DNA of 34,579 nt, taken from an uncultured Akkermansia sp. GTDB lineage: Bacteria > Verrucomicrobiota > Verrucomicrobiia > Verrucomicrobiales > Akkermansiaceae. The stretch is taken from assembly GCA_947589295.1 (NCBI GenBank), contig CANQBZ010000022.1, positions 1 through 34,579 of the forward strand, given 5' to 3'. Positions 1 to 8,957 of this stretch are shown here, piece by piece (within the stretch, counting starts at the first letter, position 1; each line of letters opens with the position of its first letter). The notes beneath the pieces were generated by a model. The model was not told where the DNA came from. It did no database searches and saw nothing but the letters and a program-made list of their open reading frames with translations. The translations under genes and the position numbers were made by a program.

Positions 1-3
1 ACA

Positions 4-76
4 CTATTTTTGTCCAAACGATAAATCTCTTGCCCTCTTTTTCCCCGTTCGGTGCACTTATTTTTGTCCGATTGCG
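4..76. repeat. Left arm of 73-bp terminal inverted repeat
   Basis: Positions 4-76 are the perfect reverse complement of 34507-34579. Identity stops at 77, where the left side continues with unique sequence and the right side with a hairpin-rich IS-associated segment. The arm carries two direct copies of TATTTTTGTCC (5-15 and 60-70), 55 bp apart. The simplest reading is the end of a dispersed mobile repeat, perhaps IS30-like, at which assembly stopped on both sides. This is inference; the match itself is seen directly. Confidence 0.9.
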
Positions 77-130
77 CGCAGACTCAATGACAATCATAGG
101 ACTTGCAACGGAGACAATGACCTGATAAAA

Positions 131-317
131 GGAGAGAGCTGCTGTACTCGTGACATGCGGTACTAAAAGGCCCGAACCGTTGAAGTACGATAAGGGAGCA
201 ATAAGGAACAGGGTTTCATGTTCCGTCCGCAATGGATACCTCAGACGAACCCGACCTTGCACCCACCTGAACACAGGGAACGTGGCTTCCACACCGCTGA
301 CGGTACAGCAGCTTTTT
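131..317 (+). ncRNA. ssrS: Probable 6S RNA (SsrS)
   Basis: The segment folds as 6S RNA does: one long rod closed by its own ends. Bases 137-147 (AGCTGCTGTAC) pair perfectly with 303-313. After a one-base bulge, 149-151 pair with 300-302, and after a small internal loop 157-161 (GCGGT) pair with 293-297. The apex is a six-pair hairpin, GGAACA/TGTTCC, around 207-226. The 3' side of the central bubble (about 255-285) holds CCACCTGAACACAGGGAACG, resembling the pRNA-template side of known 6S RNAs. A run of five T at 313-317 directly follows the closing stem. Total length, near 180 nt, is typical. 6S RNA binds the housekeeping sigma-70 holoenzyme and damps transcription in stationary phase. A weak promoter (TTGCAA at 103-108, TAAAAG at 126-131) would start transcription near the closing stem. 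A 100-codon reading frame over this stretch has no coding character. The identification rests on structure and partial motif memory. Confidence 0.6.
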
Positions 318-334
318 GAAGAAAACGCCAGTGA

Positions 335-823
335 TTATTCCTGCCAGATCATAGAATATGCGGAATCAAAAGGACGCACTGTGTGGGGTTGTTCATCCGC
401 AATACGGAGCAACGTTGGGAGCAGGTTACCCGTGGCCGCTTGGGTGATTTGACGACGCACGGTTGGAGAAAGAGCGGGACAGGCATCATATAGACCTAGA
501 ACAAGGGTGCCGGATTGAGTGCGCATGAGTCTCAGGGGCCACAACCGACATTCAATGGGACGCAATTCACGCGGGAGAGTACAGCCGGAGCCGGGATGGA
601 GCGCTGGGCATTTGGCACAGAAATTTTCCGTGGCTTCTTTCGGAAAATGCAACTCAAAAGTTGTGGAACCATCAGGCCGAGAGCAGAGTGGTAGTCCGCG
701 CGAACGCAGATGGTCAGCAAGCTCCGGGGTAAGAGAAGGAGTCTCCCACGCAGAGGAACGGCGGAAATTACAGCAAAGGCGGCATGCGGCGCATTGTTCG
801 GCGCTAATAAAATGAGTCAACAT
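335..823 (-). CDS. YkgJ-family cysteine cluster protein
   Basis: A 162-residue protein with the zinc/iron-chelating CxxCxxxCC-type cluster of the YkgJ (UPF0153) family near its N-terminus (CAACRLCC, about residues 12-19). A second set of cysteines lies mid-protein (CAKC), followed by the C-terminal RPIECRLWP signature. Family members bind Fe-S or Zn and their function is mostly unknown. Its start codon at 823 overlaps the end of the DUF2156 gene by 7 bp, so it is the last gene of the bamA operon and probably translationally coupled. It ends 18 bp from the 3' end of the convergent 6S RNA. The family call is firm; a role in cofactor handling or envelope biology would be speculation. Confidence 0.85.
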   Translation of the reverse strand: MLTHFISAEQCAACRLCCNFRRSSAWETPSLTPELADHLRSRGLPLCSRPDGSTTFELHFPKEATENFCAKCPALHPGSGCTLPRELRPIECRLWPLRLMRTQSGTLVLGLYDACPALSPTVRRQITQAATGNLLPTLLRIADEQPHTVRPFDSAYSMIWQE

Positions 824-1740
824 GTGAAACAGGGAATGGCGGAGAACTTTTTGAGAATGGTGGACGGATGGTAAGAAAGCTTGGCCTTGCGCAGACCAGG
901 AGAATTAAGATCCTCCTCGCGGTTAATGAACAAGCAAGCATCAGGAAGGGCGCGTGCAAACTCACGATTGATGAGAGCATACGCGCCTCGGAATGCAGGC
1001 GCGCACTTCTCGTAGTGAATATCAACTACCTGATCAGAAATGAATGAACCAATGGCCATAGCAGCCGGTTGGGTACCCACATAGAGCACCATGCCGAGAA
1101 GATGCAATGGCTCCACAAGTTGTAGCGCATGAGTGATGGCGCCCAACTCATGCTGCAGTGCAGGGGTATACTCTTCTTGCGCATCGAGCCAAGCCTCAGC
1201 GATACAAAGCGCATCTGCAGCGCTGTCGCGGCATAACTGACGGGAACTCCAATTTGGAAAATCACGGACGAAGCGCGAAATGTGATTACGTTTAGCGTGG
1301 TATGGGGTGCCGGGAAGTTCTGCCAAGAGCTCGCGACGATAGAGATAATCGGCATCTCCGCGATCACAGGTGTAGGTGAACGCTCCTGGAGACCAAGTTT
1401 CCAAGAACTCGCGTTGTTCGGATGTGAGTAGACAAAATCGCATAGGGCGACCGCGGGCGGCGGCATCTGCCTGAATCAGCTCCAGACCGCTGCAAGCAGC
1501 CTCTCTACTCTGAGCACCCGCCGGAAACGCATATCCAAGCAAACGATCATTTTGCTCATAATGCCGGAAGAGCATATTCTGTGTATAGGCCACAGTGATA
1601 TGATACTTGTCCTGCAGCAGCAGAATATTGGTCGCTGCAAGGTCACTGCTGCATGCACGCTGTACGCAGCGGCGCAACCACACCACGTCCGCCAAAGAAG
1701 GCGGAGCAAAGGGCAGGGGAGAGCTGTTCATGAGCAGCAA
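817..1740 (-). CDS. DUF2156 (GNAT-fold, phosphatidylglycerol lysyltransferase C-terminal-like) protein
   Basis: A 307-residue soluble protein matching DUF2156, the GNAT-like catalytic domain that forms the C-terminal half of MprF-type aminoacyl-phosphatidylglycerol synthases. Supporting motifs are the YHAKRNHISRF segment (about residues 142-152), the central acetyltransferase-like strand with VDIHYEK, and the C-terminal INREEDLNSPGLRKAKLSYHP block. No membrane segments are present, so this is the stand-alone form, which in other bacteria may aminoacylate lipids or other acceptors. It begins 10 bp after the bamA stop and overlaps the YkgJ-type gene, which places it in an envelope-related operon. 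The acceptor substrate cannot be read from sequence. Confidence 0.8.
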   Translation of the reverse strand: MLLMNSSPLPFAPPSLADVVWLRRCVQRACSSDLAATNILLLQDKYHITVAYTQNMLFRHYEQNDRLLGYAFPAGAQSREAACSGLELIQADAAARGRPMRFCLLTSEQREFLETWSPGAFTYTCDRGDADYLYRRELLAELPGTPYHAKRNHISRFVRDFPNWSSRQLCRDSAADALCIAEAWLDAQEEYTPALQHELGAITHALQLVEPLHLLGMVLYVGTQPAAMAIGSFISDQVVDIHYEKCAPAFRGAYALINREFARALPDACLFINREEDLNSPGLRKAKLSYHPSTILKKFSAIPCFTC

Positions 1741-1749
1741 ACGTCGCGT

Positions 1750-4353
1750 TCAATACTTGTAGTTCGCGTAGAACTGAAACTGTCCGGAGCGATCAATTGC
1801 ATTAGCAGTCTTGAAGGGAATGGCATAATCAACAGCGAGAGGACCAATGGGTAAATTGAGTCTCAAGCCTATACCATAATCCGCACAAAAGTCATCCAGA
1901 TGAAAATCGAAAGAATCCTCGTGCACAAAGCCAGCGTCTACAAAAAATGCCAAGCGTGCCATATCTGCAAGAGGAATACTTACTTCCGCTTGCACAAAGG
2001 CAGAAGAATTTCCGCCCATCGTTTCATCACCCGCCAAGCGTTCATCTACCATACCAACATCGCGGTAGCGGAATCCGCGCAAGTTCGCTGGGCCACCCAA
2101 ATAGCAGCGCTCAAAGATAGGCACTGACTCATCCCTGTGCAACGTATCGATAGTTTCTATCCCGAAATTAAGACTGAAGATGGAATCCCAAATTGAATTA
2201 TAGTAGATAGAAGCATTGGCGCCCATGCTGTACGTTTCTACCGTAGAACCAGGGCCGCTATACGAGGCATGAAGCTCCACATTTCCGCCCTTACGCGGTG
2301 TAATCATTTCGTCGCGAGTATCGTATTCATAACTCACGCCGACATTACTGCGACTATATTCACCGCAGCTGCTCAAGAAGAAAATGGGCGCATAACTCTG
2401 AGGATCCAACTCATAATTTTCGATACGGTAGGAAAAACGCACAGACTGTTTATCATCGATGGCGCGGCGCAGAGAAATAGCATAACCATAATTTTTCTGC
2501 GTGTAATAATCGCTCATATAGGACGAGTTAGAGAAGTACAGCTCATTGCCAAGCTCAAGTTTGCGGTCCAAGAACCACGGTTCAGTCAAGCTGAGACTCG
2601 CGCTCTGATAATCAAAGCCCAGCTTACCCTGAACACTTAGACGTTGTCCGCCACCAACTACCGCTCCGCGCCCAAAAAGCCCACGGATATCAAAGTTGGA
2701 CTGCACAGCATTGGCGTAGAGGTAAACATTCTCCACAGAAGAAAATGCCACGCCAAAGGTAAGGCTACCTGTCATTCGTTCATGTACATTGATATTGATG
2801 TCACGGTAACCGGGGATAGGAGAAGCCGCAGGAGAAACATCAATTCCGTCAAAGTAGCCAAGATTTTCAATACGACGCTTTGCAGTTTCTAAGTCCACTG
2901 AATTAAAGTTTTGGCCGGATTTAAGTGGGAGTTCACGAAGGATAACGTAGGGCTTCGTTTTTGTATTGCCGCGCACATTAATACGGCCCACACGATAGCT
3001 GTTACCCTCTGTGATGGCATAGCAAATATCCACGACGCGTGTGCCATCCTTCTCGACTCCCACTTCGTTAATGTCCGGCCTCACATCGGCATCTGCATAG
3101 CCTTTAGCCCCGTAGTATTTGCGAATCATCGTTGAATCATCTGAAACCTTTTGCAGAGAATAGATATCCCCATCCAGCATGCTCATGCCGGGTTCAAGTT
3201 GCTGGGAGGAATAAACTGAATTGCCCTTGAAAGATACATGGCGTACGCGATAACGCGGTCCCTCATTGATATGCACCAGCATATTAAGGTCTTGTGGCCC
3301 TTTCAAACCGCTAGGGGAGGAGTAATCCACCTTTGTAATGGCAGCCCGCAAGTAGCCGTAATTGCGGTAATGGCGAATAATTTCCTGCAAGTCATCATCT
3401 AGCTGTTCCCGGTCAATATTGCCCGAATCATCAATCCAATGAAAAATGTTGCGCTGCTTCGTTTTCATCATTTGCCGCAGCTGTTGAGCATCAAATTGCT
3501 TATTCCCAGTGAAATTAATGTGCTGCAAACGTACCTGGCGACCTTCCCGGATATCAAAGATGACATCTTGGAAACCCTGGCGCGCAGTAGCATTGTGACG
3601 CCAACTCACCTTCACATCCGGGTATCCTGCACCTTGGTACAGTTTGGTGATTTCGGCCCTGGCACGCGCTAAATCGTGGTCGTTGATGACACGCCCAGAG
3701 TTGAGTTTTGTCACTTCCCGCAACTTTTTTGCGGTGTAGCGACGGTTACCTGTGAATCCCACACCACCCATCACCCCTGCGGGCTCTACCTCAAAAATAA
3801 CCCGTACACCCCCTCCCGCAGGCATTACTGCCACCCTCGCATTATTTCCAACCAACCCTTTTTCCAGCAAACGTTCCAAATCATCGTTCACACGAGAAGA
3901 AACGTATTTTGTACCTGGAGCTGTCTGAATGACATCCAGTAGACGCTGATCAGGCACCGTTTGTTTTCCAGAAATGTAGCGGATGCCGACCCCGGTCACC
4001 GTCTTACCCTCATACGCTGTCGCGTCATTGAAAATTCCCAGGCCTGTCGATTCCCCCAGCTCCCGCATGACCGCAGTTTGATCAATTAGCTGCGTATCCG
4101 TGGAAGTATTGATTAAATGACTTTGTACGCCGACAGGTTGATCGGAAGTTTGCTGCACTGGTGTAGAGGTCGGCTTTTCCTGTTCGGGGGCAGTCGTTAC
4201 AGTTTCTGTAGCAGGCGCTGGGGAGCTATCCTTGAGCATGGCATCCAAGAAAGGATCATTTGTCGATTCTTGAGCATAAAGGACTGACAAGCTAGAAATA
4301 AGGAGAAGCACCGCGAACCATGGCACAGGTGTATGCAGAGAGCATGCATTCAT
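1750..4353 (-). CDS. bamA: Outer membrane assembly factor BamA
   Basis: BamA is the core of the machine that folds beta-barrel proteins into the outer membrane. The 867-residue product has a signal peptide (hydrophobic core about 13-26, cleavage after LYA), then a Thr/Pro/Gln-rich linker to about residue 95. Five POTRA domains follow (roughly 100-190, 191-270, 271-365, 366-450 and 451-525), each recognisable by the repeated strand-G-N pattern (FTGNRR, FTGNKQ, FKGNSV, VRGNTK). The C-terminal D15 barrel carries the conserved NLRGFRYRDVG loop in place of the usual VRGF and ends in an aromatic beta-signal (FYANYKY). The N-terminal low-complexity linker is longer than in proteobacterial BamA. It heads a three-gene operon with the DUF2156 and YkgJ-type genes and diverges from mfd. 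Confidence 0.96.
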   Translation of the reverse strand: MNACSLHTPVPWFAVLLLISSLSVLYAQESTNDPFLDAMLKDSSPAPATETVTTAPEQEKPTSTPVQQTSDQPVGVQSHLINTSTDTQLIDQTAVMRELGESTGLGIFNDATAYEGKTVTGVGIRYISGKQTVPDQRLLDVIQTAPGTKYVSSRVNDDLERLLEKGLVGNNARVAVMPAGGGVRVIFEVEPAGVMGGVGFTGNRRYTAKKLREVTKLNSGRVINDHDLARARAEITKLYQGAGYPDVKVSWRHNATARQGFQDVIFDIREGRQVRLQHINFTGNKQFDAQQLRQMMKTKQRNIFHWIDDSGNIDREQLDDDLQEIIRHYRNYGYLRAAITKVDYSSPSGLKGPQDLNMLVHINEGPRYRVRHVSFKGNSVYSSQQLEPGMSMLDGDIYSLQKVSDDSTMIRKYYGAKGYADADVRPDINEVGVEKDGTRVVDICYAITEGNSYRVGRINVRGNTKTKPYVILRELPLKSGQNFNSVDLETAKRRIENLGYFDGIDVSPAASPIPGYRDININVHERMTGSLTFGVAFSSVENVYLYANAVQSNFDIRGLFGRGAVVGGGQRLSVQGKLGFDYQSASLSLTEPWFLDRKLELGNELYFSNSSYMSDYYTQKNYGYAISLRRAIDDKQSVRFSYRIENYELDPQSYAPIFFLSSCGEYSRSNVGVSYEYDTRDEMITPRKGGNVELHASYSGPGSTVETYSMGANASIYYNSIWDSIFSLNFGIETIDTLHRDESVPIFERCYLGGPANLRGFRYRDVGMVDERLAGDETMGGNSSAFVQAEVSIPLADMARLAFFVDAGFVHEDSFDFHLDDFCADYGIGLRLNLPIGPLAVDYAIPFKTANAIDRSGQFQFYANYKY

Positions 4354-4361
4354 ACCTTCTT

Positions 4362-4390
4362 ATCTTGCCTTACCCACCTCCCAAGGTCAA
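4362..4390 (-). promoter_or_regulatory. Promoter of bamA operon (leaderless type)
   Basis: Read on the minus strand: TTGACC (4390-4385), a 17-bp spacer, CAAGAT (4367-4362), then 8 nt to the bamA ATG at 4353. The -10 box is the weakest in the set, but the geometry matches the other near-leaderless promoters in this window. Confidence 0.5.
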
Positions 4391-4438
4391 GTTATTATAT
4401 AGTCATTTTTGTAGACAAATCAAGGAGAAGTTGGTAAG

Positions 4439-7400
4439 ATGGCCGACATCGCTCTACCACTCACAGAGCTTGTAGCAAGTTGTCCGCCATTTGCGCGACA
4501 ACTCAGTTTTTTGCATACCGGAAAAAAACTGAGTTGTCCAGTGCTGTTTCCATCTACATGTCCGGCAGCTTATGCCTTTGTTGTAGCAATGATAGCGCAA
4601 CAAATAACAACTAACAAACGAGTATGGGTGGTGGCAGATTCTCTACCGGTACAAGAACGCATCTGCGCAGAATTTCCTCTGTGGAGCCGTCTACCCTGCC
4701 ATTTGATGCCTGAACAGGAGCGGCAGGTGAACAACGCCATGAGCGACCCCGATGTGACGGCCGAACGCCTGAACGCATTATATTGCTTGAGCCAGCCGCA
4801 CAGCGAGACTCAAGTTGTAGTGGTTACCCAAGCAGGTCTAAATGACTCGGTACCCAACTTTGGCCCGGAGCCGCGAAACGAATCACTGCACTTGCGAGTG
4901 GGGCAGGTGGATTACACGCTCGGGGGGCTCACCAATCTGCTAAAACAGCACAACTTTGAGCGTGTGGACCAAGTAACAGCGCGAAACCAATGGAGCCTTC
5001 GTGGCGGCATATTGGATGTTTTCGCTCTGCAGGCTGCATTCCCTCTCCGCATCGAATACATGGATGATACCATTGAGAGTTTGCGTAGTTTTGATGTTGA
5101 CTCCCAGCTCTCATTCAATAAAGTACAAGAAGCGGATTTGCTATTGGACGAGCCGCAAGAATGGGGAACTTTGCGTGATCAAATAGCGGAGGAGGATATC
5201 ATCGTAGTCCTTCCGGACTGCGGAGAGACCGGAGATGTGGTCATCTTAGAAATCCCGCCTCAGGACATAGGACCGCAACACCCGCTTTATGAAGCGATCC
5301 AGCAAGATGACCTCTCGTTTTTTCCCACTCCATTGGGCACCTTTGAAAGTGGGGATTTTGTGATGCAGGAAGCACGCCGAGCTTACGTACAGAACATCTT
5401 GCAGCACTACATGGCAGAAAAGTGGCAGCTTGTCATGTATTTCTACCACCAAGGGGAGCAGAAGCGTTTTGAAGAAATATGTGGGAACGATCCAACGTGG
5501 AACGCCGTGCAGGTGCGTATTGGAGAACTTCCCTGTGGATTTAGTGTGCCCAGCGCCAAGCTCGCCGTACTCTCTGCAGCAGAAATTTTCGGACGACATT
5601 CCGCCGTGCGGCGCCGTAGTCGCATCCCGCGCGAAGTACGCATGCGCGCTGCGCAAGTTCAAGCCCCACTCACCGAAATCCAGCCCGGCGATCTCGTCAT
5701 ACACGCCTCTCACGGTTTAGGACGTTTTTTGGGTATTATCCGCAGTTCCAAAACGGAGGAAGAGCAACTTCACATCCAGTATGCCAACGACGTACTACTA
5801 CGTGTGCCACTTAGCCAGGCTCACCTTATTTCCAAGTACATAGGCTTGGGAACCAAAACGCCAAATCTTAACCGTCTGGGAGACGCTCGCTGGCAACGCG
5901 CATGCAAAGCCGCACAGCGAGCTGTAGAGGATTACGCTGCCCAGTTGCTGGAAGTGCAGGCTCAACGCGAGAGCAAACCAGGCACAGCCCACCCGGCAGA
6001 TTCCACATGGATGTGGCAGTTTGAGGCCTCCTTTCCATATCGAGAAACCCCTGACCAGCTGCGCGCAATACAAGAAACGAAAACGGACATGGAATCGGAC
6101 CGACCTATGGACCGTCTTATCTGCGGTGATGTAGGTTTTGGCAAAACAGAAGTAGCACTACGAGCTGCCTTTAAGTGCGTGACAGGTGGTCGACAAGCTG
6201 TACTGTTGGCACCGACAACCGTACTGGCCGATCAACACTATCGCACCTTTCGTGAGCGCATGAGCGAATACCCGGTGCGTATTGAGCTTCTCAGTCGATT
6301 TACACCAGCCGGACAGGTATTGAATATTTTGACAGGATTGCGGGATGGAAGTGTAGATATCGTGATAGGCACGCATCGATTGCTCTCCAAAGATGTCACG
6401 TTTCATAATCTTGGACTGGCCGTGATTGATGAAGAACAACGTTTTGGCGTGCGCCATAAAGAACAATTCAAACGCATGTTCCACATGGTAGATATGCTCA
6501 CTTTGTCTGCTACACCTATACCACGCACTTTGTACGTCGCACTTATGGGCGCACGTGATATGAGTACCATCAACACTCCGCCGCTTAATCGGCTGCCTGT
6601 TCAAACAACCGTTTGTCCCTACAGCGAACAGCTCATTAAAAGTGCCATTGAACGTGAATTAGAACGCAAGGGACAAGTGTTCTTTTTACACAATCGTGTG
6701 CAATCTATTGATCGGATGGAGTTAATGCTTCGCAAGCTCGTTCCCCAGGCGCGGATCGTGACTGCTCATGGGCAAATGGACAAAACACAGTTGGAACAGA
6801 TCATGCGTAACTTTATAGCAGGCAAGGCAGATGTGCTGCTCTCAACCACTATCATTGAAAGTGGCATAGACATTCCAAATGCTAACACGATCATCATTGA
6901 TCGAGCAGACCGCTTTGGTCTGGCCGATTTGTACCAACTGCGAGGACGTGTCGGGAGAAGCAGTGAGAGAGCTTATGCTTACTTGCTATTGCCAGAAAAA
7001 GACTATTTGTATAGCGGAGATGCTCGGAGACGCGTGTCAGCTATCAAGCAATACACTGACCTTGGTAGCGGATTTAAAATTGCTATGCGCGATTTGGAAA
7101 TTCGAGGAGCCGGGAATCTACTTGGTACTCAGCAGAGTGGACATATTGCAGCCATTGGTTTTGAACTATATTGCCGACTGCTGCGTCAAAGTGTGGACCG
7201 TTTGCGAGGCGTTGCTCCAGCTATACGTGCAGACACGCAAGTGAAAGCCGATTTTTTGTGTATGAGCGAAGCTGCAGCATCAGGAGCTGGTGATTCTGCT
7301 TTAGGAGCTTATATACCATCTTCATACATTGATTCTGTACAGGTGCGTATGGCGTGTTATACGGCATTGGCACAAGCGGGAAGTATGGGAGAAATTGAGC

Positions 7401-7648
7401 GCTTACAGCATGCATGGCGAGATCGTTTTGGAAAACTTCCGATTCAGGTACATCATTTAATGCTTTTACAAAAAATACGTATTTTAGCGGCGCATCGTGG
7501 AGTAAGCGTGGTTGAAATCATCGGACAAAAATTACTTCTTACACGCAACAGCGAATATATCCTGTTAGATAAACGCTTTCCACGCCTACAAAAGAAAAAA
7601 CCAGCCGAGCAACTTGAAGAAGTATACCGCATGCTCAGCAACATGTGA
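4439..7648 (+). CDS. mfd: Transcription-repair coupling factor Mfd
   Basis: Mfd recognises RNA polymerase stalled at DNA damage, pushes it off with its translocase and recruits UvrA. The 1069-residue product shows the full order: UvrB-like N-terminal modules (RGGILDVF near residue 185), the CarD-like RNA polymerase interaction domain (QPGDLVIHASHGLGRFLG, about 415-435), Walker A GDVGFGKTE near 563, the DEEQRFG box near 664, the LSATPIPRTL motif, helicase motif VI (QLRGRVGRS) and a C-terminal TRCF domain. It is somewhat shorter than E. coli Mfd (1148), the difference lying in the N-terminal part. An AAGGAG ribosome-binding site lies about 10 nt upstream of the ATG, unlike many neighbours. It diverges from bamA and ends 4 bp from the convergent ribD. 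Confidence 0.97.
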   Translation: MADIALPLTELVASCPPFARQLSFLHTGKKLSCPVLFPSTCPAAYAFVVAMIAQQITTNKRVWVVADSLPVQERICAEFPLWSRLPCHLMPEQERQVNNAMSDPDVTAERLNALYCLSQPHSETQVVVVTQAGLNDSVPNFGPEPRNESLHLRVGQVDYTLGGLTNLLKQHNFERVDQVTARNQWSLRGGILDVFALQAAFPLRIEYMDDTIESLRSFDVDSQLSFNKVQEADLLLDEPQEWGTLRDQIAEEDIIVVLPDCGETGDVVILEIPPQDIGPQHPLYEAIQQDDLSFFPTPLGTFESGDFVMQEARRAYVQNILQHYMAEKWQLVMYFYHQGEQKRFEEICGNDPTWNAVQVRIGELPCGFSVPSAKLAVLSAAEIFGRHSAVRRRSRIPREVRMRAAQVQAPLTEIQPGDLVIHASHGLGRFLGIIRSSKTEEEQLHIQYANDVLLRVPLSQAHLISKYIGLGTKTPNLNRLGDARWQRACKAAQRAVEDYAAQLLEVQAQRESKPGTAHPADSTWMWQFEASFPYRETPDQLRAIQETKTDMESDRPMDRLICGDVGFGKTEVALRAAFKCVTGGRQAVLLAPTTVLADQHYRTFRERMSEYPVRIELLSRFTPAGQVLNILTGLRDGSVDIVIGTHRLLSKDVTFHNLGLAVIDEEQRFGVRHKEQFKRMFHMVDMLTLSATPIPRTLYVALMGARDMSTINTPPLNRLPVQTTVCPYSEQLIKSAIERELERKGQVFFLHNRVQSIDRMELMLRKLVPQARIVTAHGQMDKTQLEQIMRNFIAGKADVLLSTTIIESGIDIPNANTIIIDRADRFGLADLYQLRGRVGRSSERAYAYLLLPEKDYLYSGDARRRVSAIKQYTDLGSGFKIAMRDLEIRGAGNLLGTQQSGHIAAIGFELYCRLLRQSVDRLRGVAPAIRADTQVKADFLCMSEAAASGAGDSALGAYIPSSYIDSVQVRMACYTALAQAGSMGEIERLQHAWRDRFGKLPIQVHHLMLLQKIRILAAHRGVSVVEIIGQKLLLTRNSEYILLDKRFPRLQKKKPAEQLEEVYRMLSNM

Positions 7649-7652
7649 TTGC

Positions 7653-8705
7653 CTACGACTTAACAAGGCCACGCAGGATAAAATCTATTCCTGCCTGCTG
7701 AATCGTGACTTCACTTAGATGAAGCTCATTGGGCAAATAATCTTCACCAGGGATCATCGATGCATTGCCGCCACAAATAATTGGGGCAATATCCTGCACC
7801 CACTCCCGTACAAGTCCATGCTCTAAAAATTGTCGCAATAAATTGCCACCACATTCCAACATAAGCCTCACTACTCCATAGCGATCACGCAATTCACTCA
7901 ATACGGCCTGAAATTCCTCTACACGCTCATAAACGAGCGTTCGCTCTGCGTAGGAGTCCGTAAAGAGTCGGGCATTGGCAGGAAGCAATGAGCGATCGCG
8001 GGTGAGCACGACTCGCCAAGGTTGCTGTTTACAAGCTGGTACTTGGCTAATAGGTGTGCGAATTGTAAGAGCAGGATCATCTGTCCGAACAGTCGTACCA
8101 CCCACTAATATCGCATCACTTTGTAAACGAAGCTCGTGCATAAAACGAAGCGCCTCTTTGCAGCTAATCCAACGTTCATTAAGGCGAACTAAACGTGAGT
8201 CAAGAGTACAACCCACCTTTGCTGTCACCCAAGGCAGGCCAGTTTGAAGGCTATACACCCAAGGTCTCAGAAAAACACTGCAAGCTTCTTCTTGCACGCC
8301 GGTGCACACTTGTACTCCTTTAGCTTCTAAAAGCGCCTTGGCACGCCCTCTGTGCCTTTCGTCAGGGTCTTGCATACCATAAACTACACGAGCAAGGCCA
8401 GATTGTAAAATGACACACGTACAAGGTGGAGTTTTTCCATAGCTTGAGCATGGTTCAAGTGTGACATAGAGAGTGGCCCCTTTTAATAAATATCCATTGC
8501 CATGATTGATAGCATCTTGGACAGCACGACGCTCTGCATGATCCTCTCCAGCTTTCTCGTGGTAGCCTTGGCCGATTAGTTTGTCACCCGCATAAATAAG
8601 AGCCCCTACGGGAGGATTGGGGCTTGTGGTACCCAGTCCCTTCTGAGCAAGTCGAAGCGCCTTAAGCATACGAGAAGAATCGACATCTGTAACCAGAGTA
8701 CTCAT
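7653..8705 (-). CDS. ribD: Bifunctional riboflavin biosynthesis deaminase/reductase RibD
   Basis: RibD catalyses two consecutive steps of riboflavin synthesis: deamination of the pyrimidine from GTP, then NADPH-dependent reduction of its ribose. The N-terminal half is a zinc deaminase with H56-A-E58 and the PCSSYGKTPPC motif (C86 and C95). The C-terminal half is a dihydrofolate-reductase-like domain starting near TAKVGCTLD and including GGTTVRTDDP. Length (350) is typical. No FMN riboswitch is apparent upstream, and no other rib gene lies in the window, so the pathway is dispersed here. It is convergent with mfd. Confidence 0.96.
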   Translation of the reverse strand: MSTLVTDVDSSRMLKALRLAQKGLGTTSPNPPVGALIYAGDKLIGQGYHEKAGEDHAERRAVQDAINHGNGYLLKGATLYVTLEPCSSYGKTPPCTCVILQSGLARVVYGMQDPDERHRGRAKALLEAKGVQVCTGVQEEACSVFLRPWVYSLQTGLPWVTAKVGCTLDSRLVRLNERWISCKEALRFMHELRLQSDAILVGGTTVRTDDPALTIRTPISQVPACKQQPWRVVLTRDRSLLPANARLFTDSYAERTLVYERVEEFQAVLSELRDRYGVVRLMLECGGNLLRQFLEHGLVREWVQDIAPIICGGNASMIPGEDYLPNELHLSEVTIQQAGIDFILRGLVKS

Positions 8706-8957
8706 GCTTGTCCTATGAAGAATGAAAATTAAAACACTTTTTTTTCTTAATCATCTAGTGGGTGAACAATGTTAATAAAGTTTGTAAGTTATAGATATCA
8801 TCTTTTTTACGAAACGAAATCCATGTGGGCAACCGAGTGAATAATCTCAAAAGAACTTTCAAAGATCACAGTTTACACGTTGTTATCAACGATTTATTAA
8901 CCTAACTATTCACATACATTGTAAATGGCGAGGTAATGAGGAGACAAAGCATTGATA
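8706..8957. other. AT-rich intergenic spacer without a recognised gene
   Basis: This 252-bp gap lies upstream of ribD and downstream of the lipoprotein gene (both minus strand). It is distinctly AT-rich, contains a T8 run near 8740 and a small inverted repeat CGTTG-TTAT-CAACG near 8878-8892. No convincing RNA fold, riboswitch or open reading frame was found. Confidence 0.5.

Noticed and set aside
150..452. 100-codon plus-strand reading frame near the window start
   Set aside because: It spans the 6S-like RNA and the end of the YkgJ-type gene, has no family features and odd composition; the RNA and the minus-strand gene explain the sequence.
8706..8957. AT-rich gap as an FMN riboswitch for ribD or a replication origin
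   Set aside because: No conserved FMN aptamer pattern, and only one weak DnaA-box-like TTATCAAC; no dnaA, gidA or dnaN nearby.
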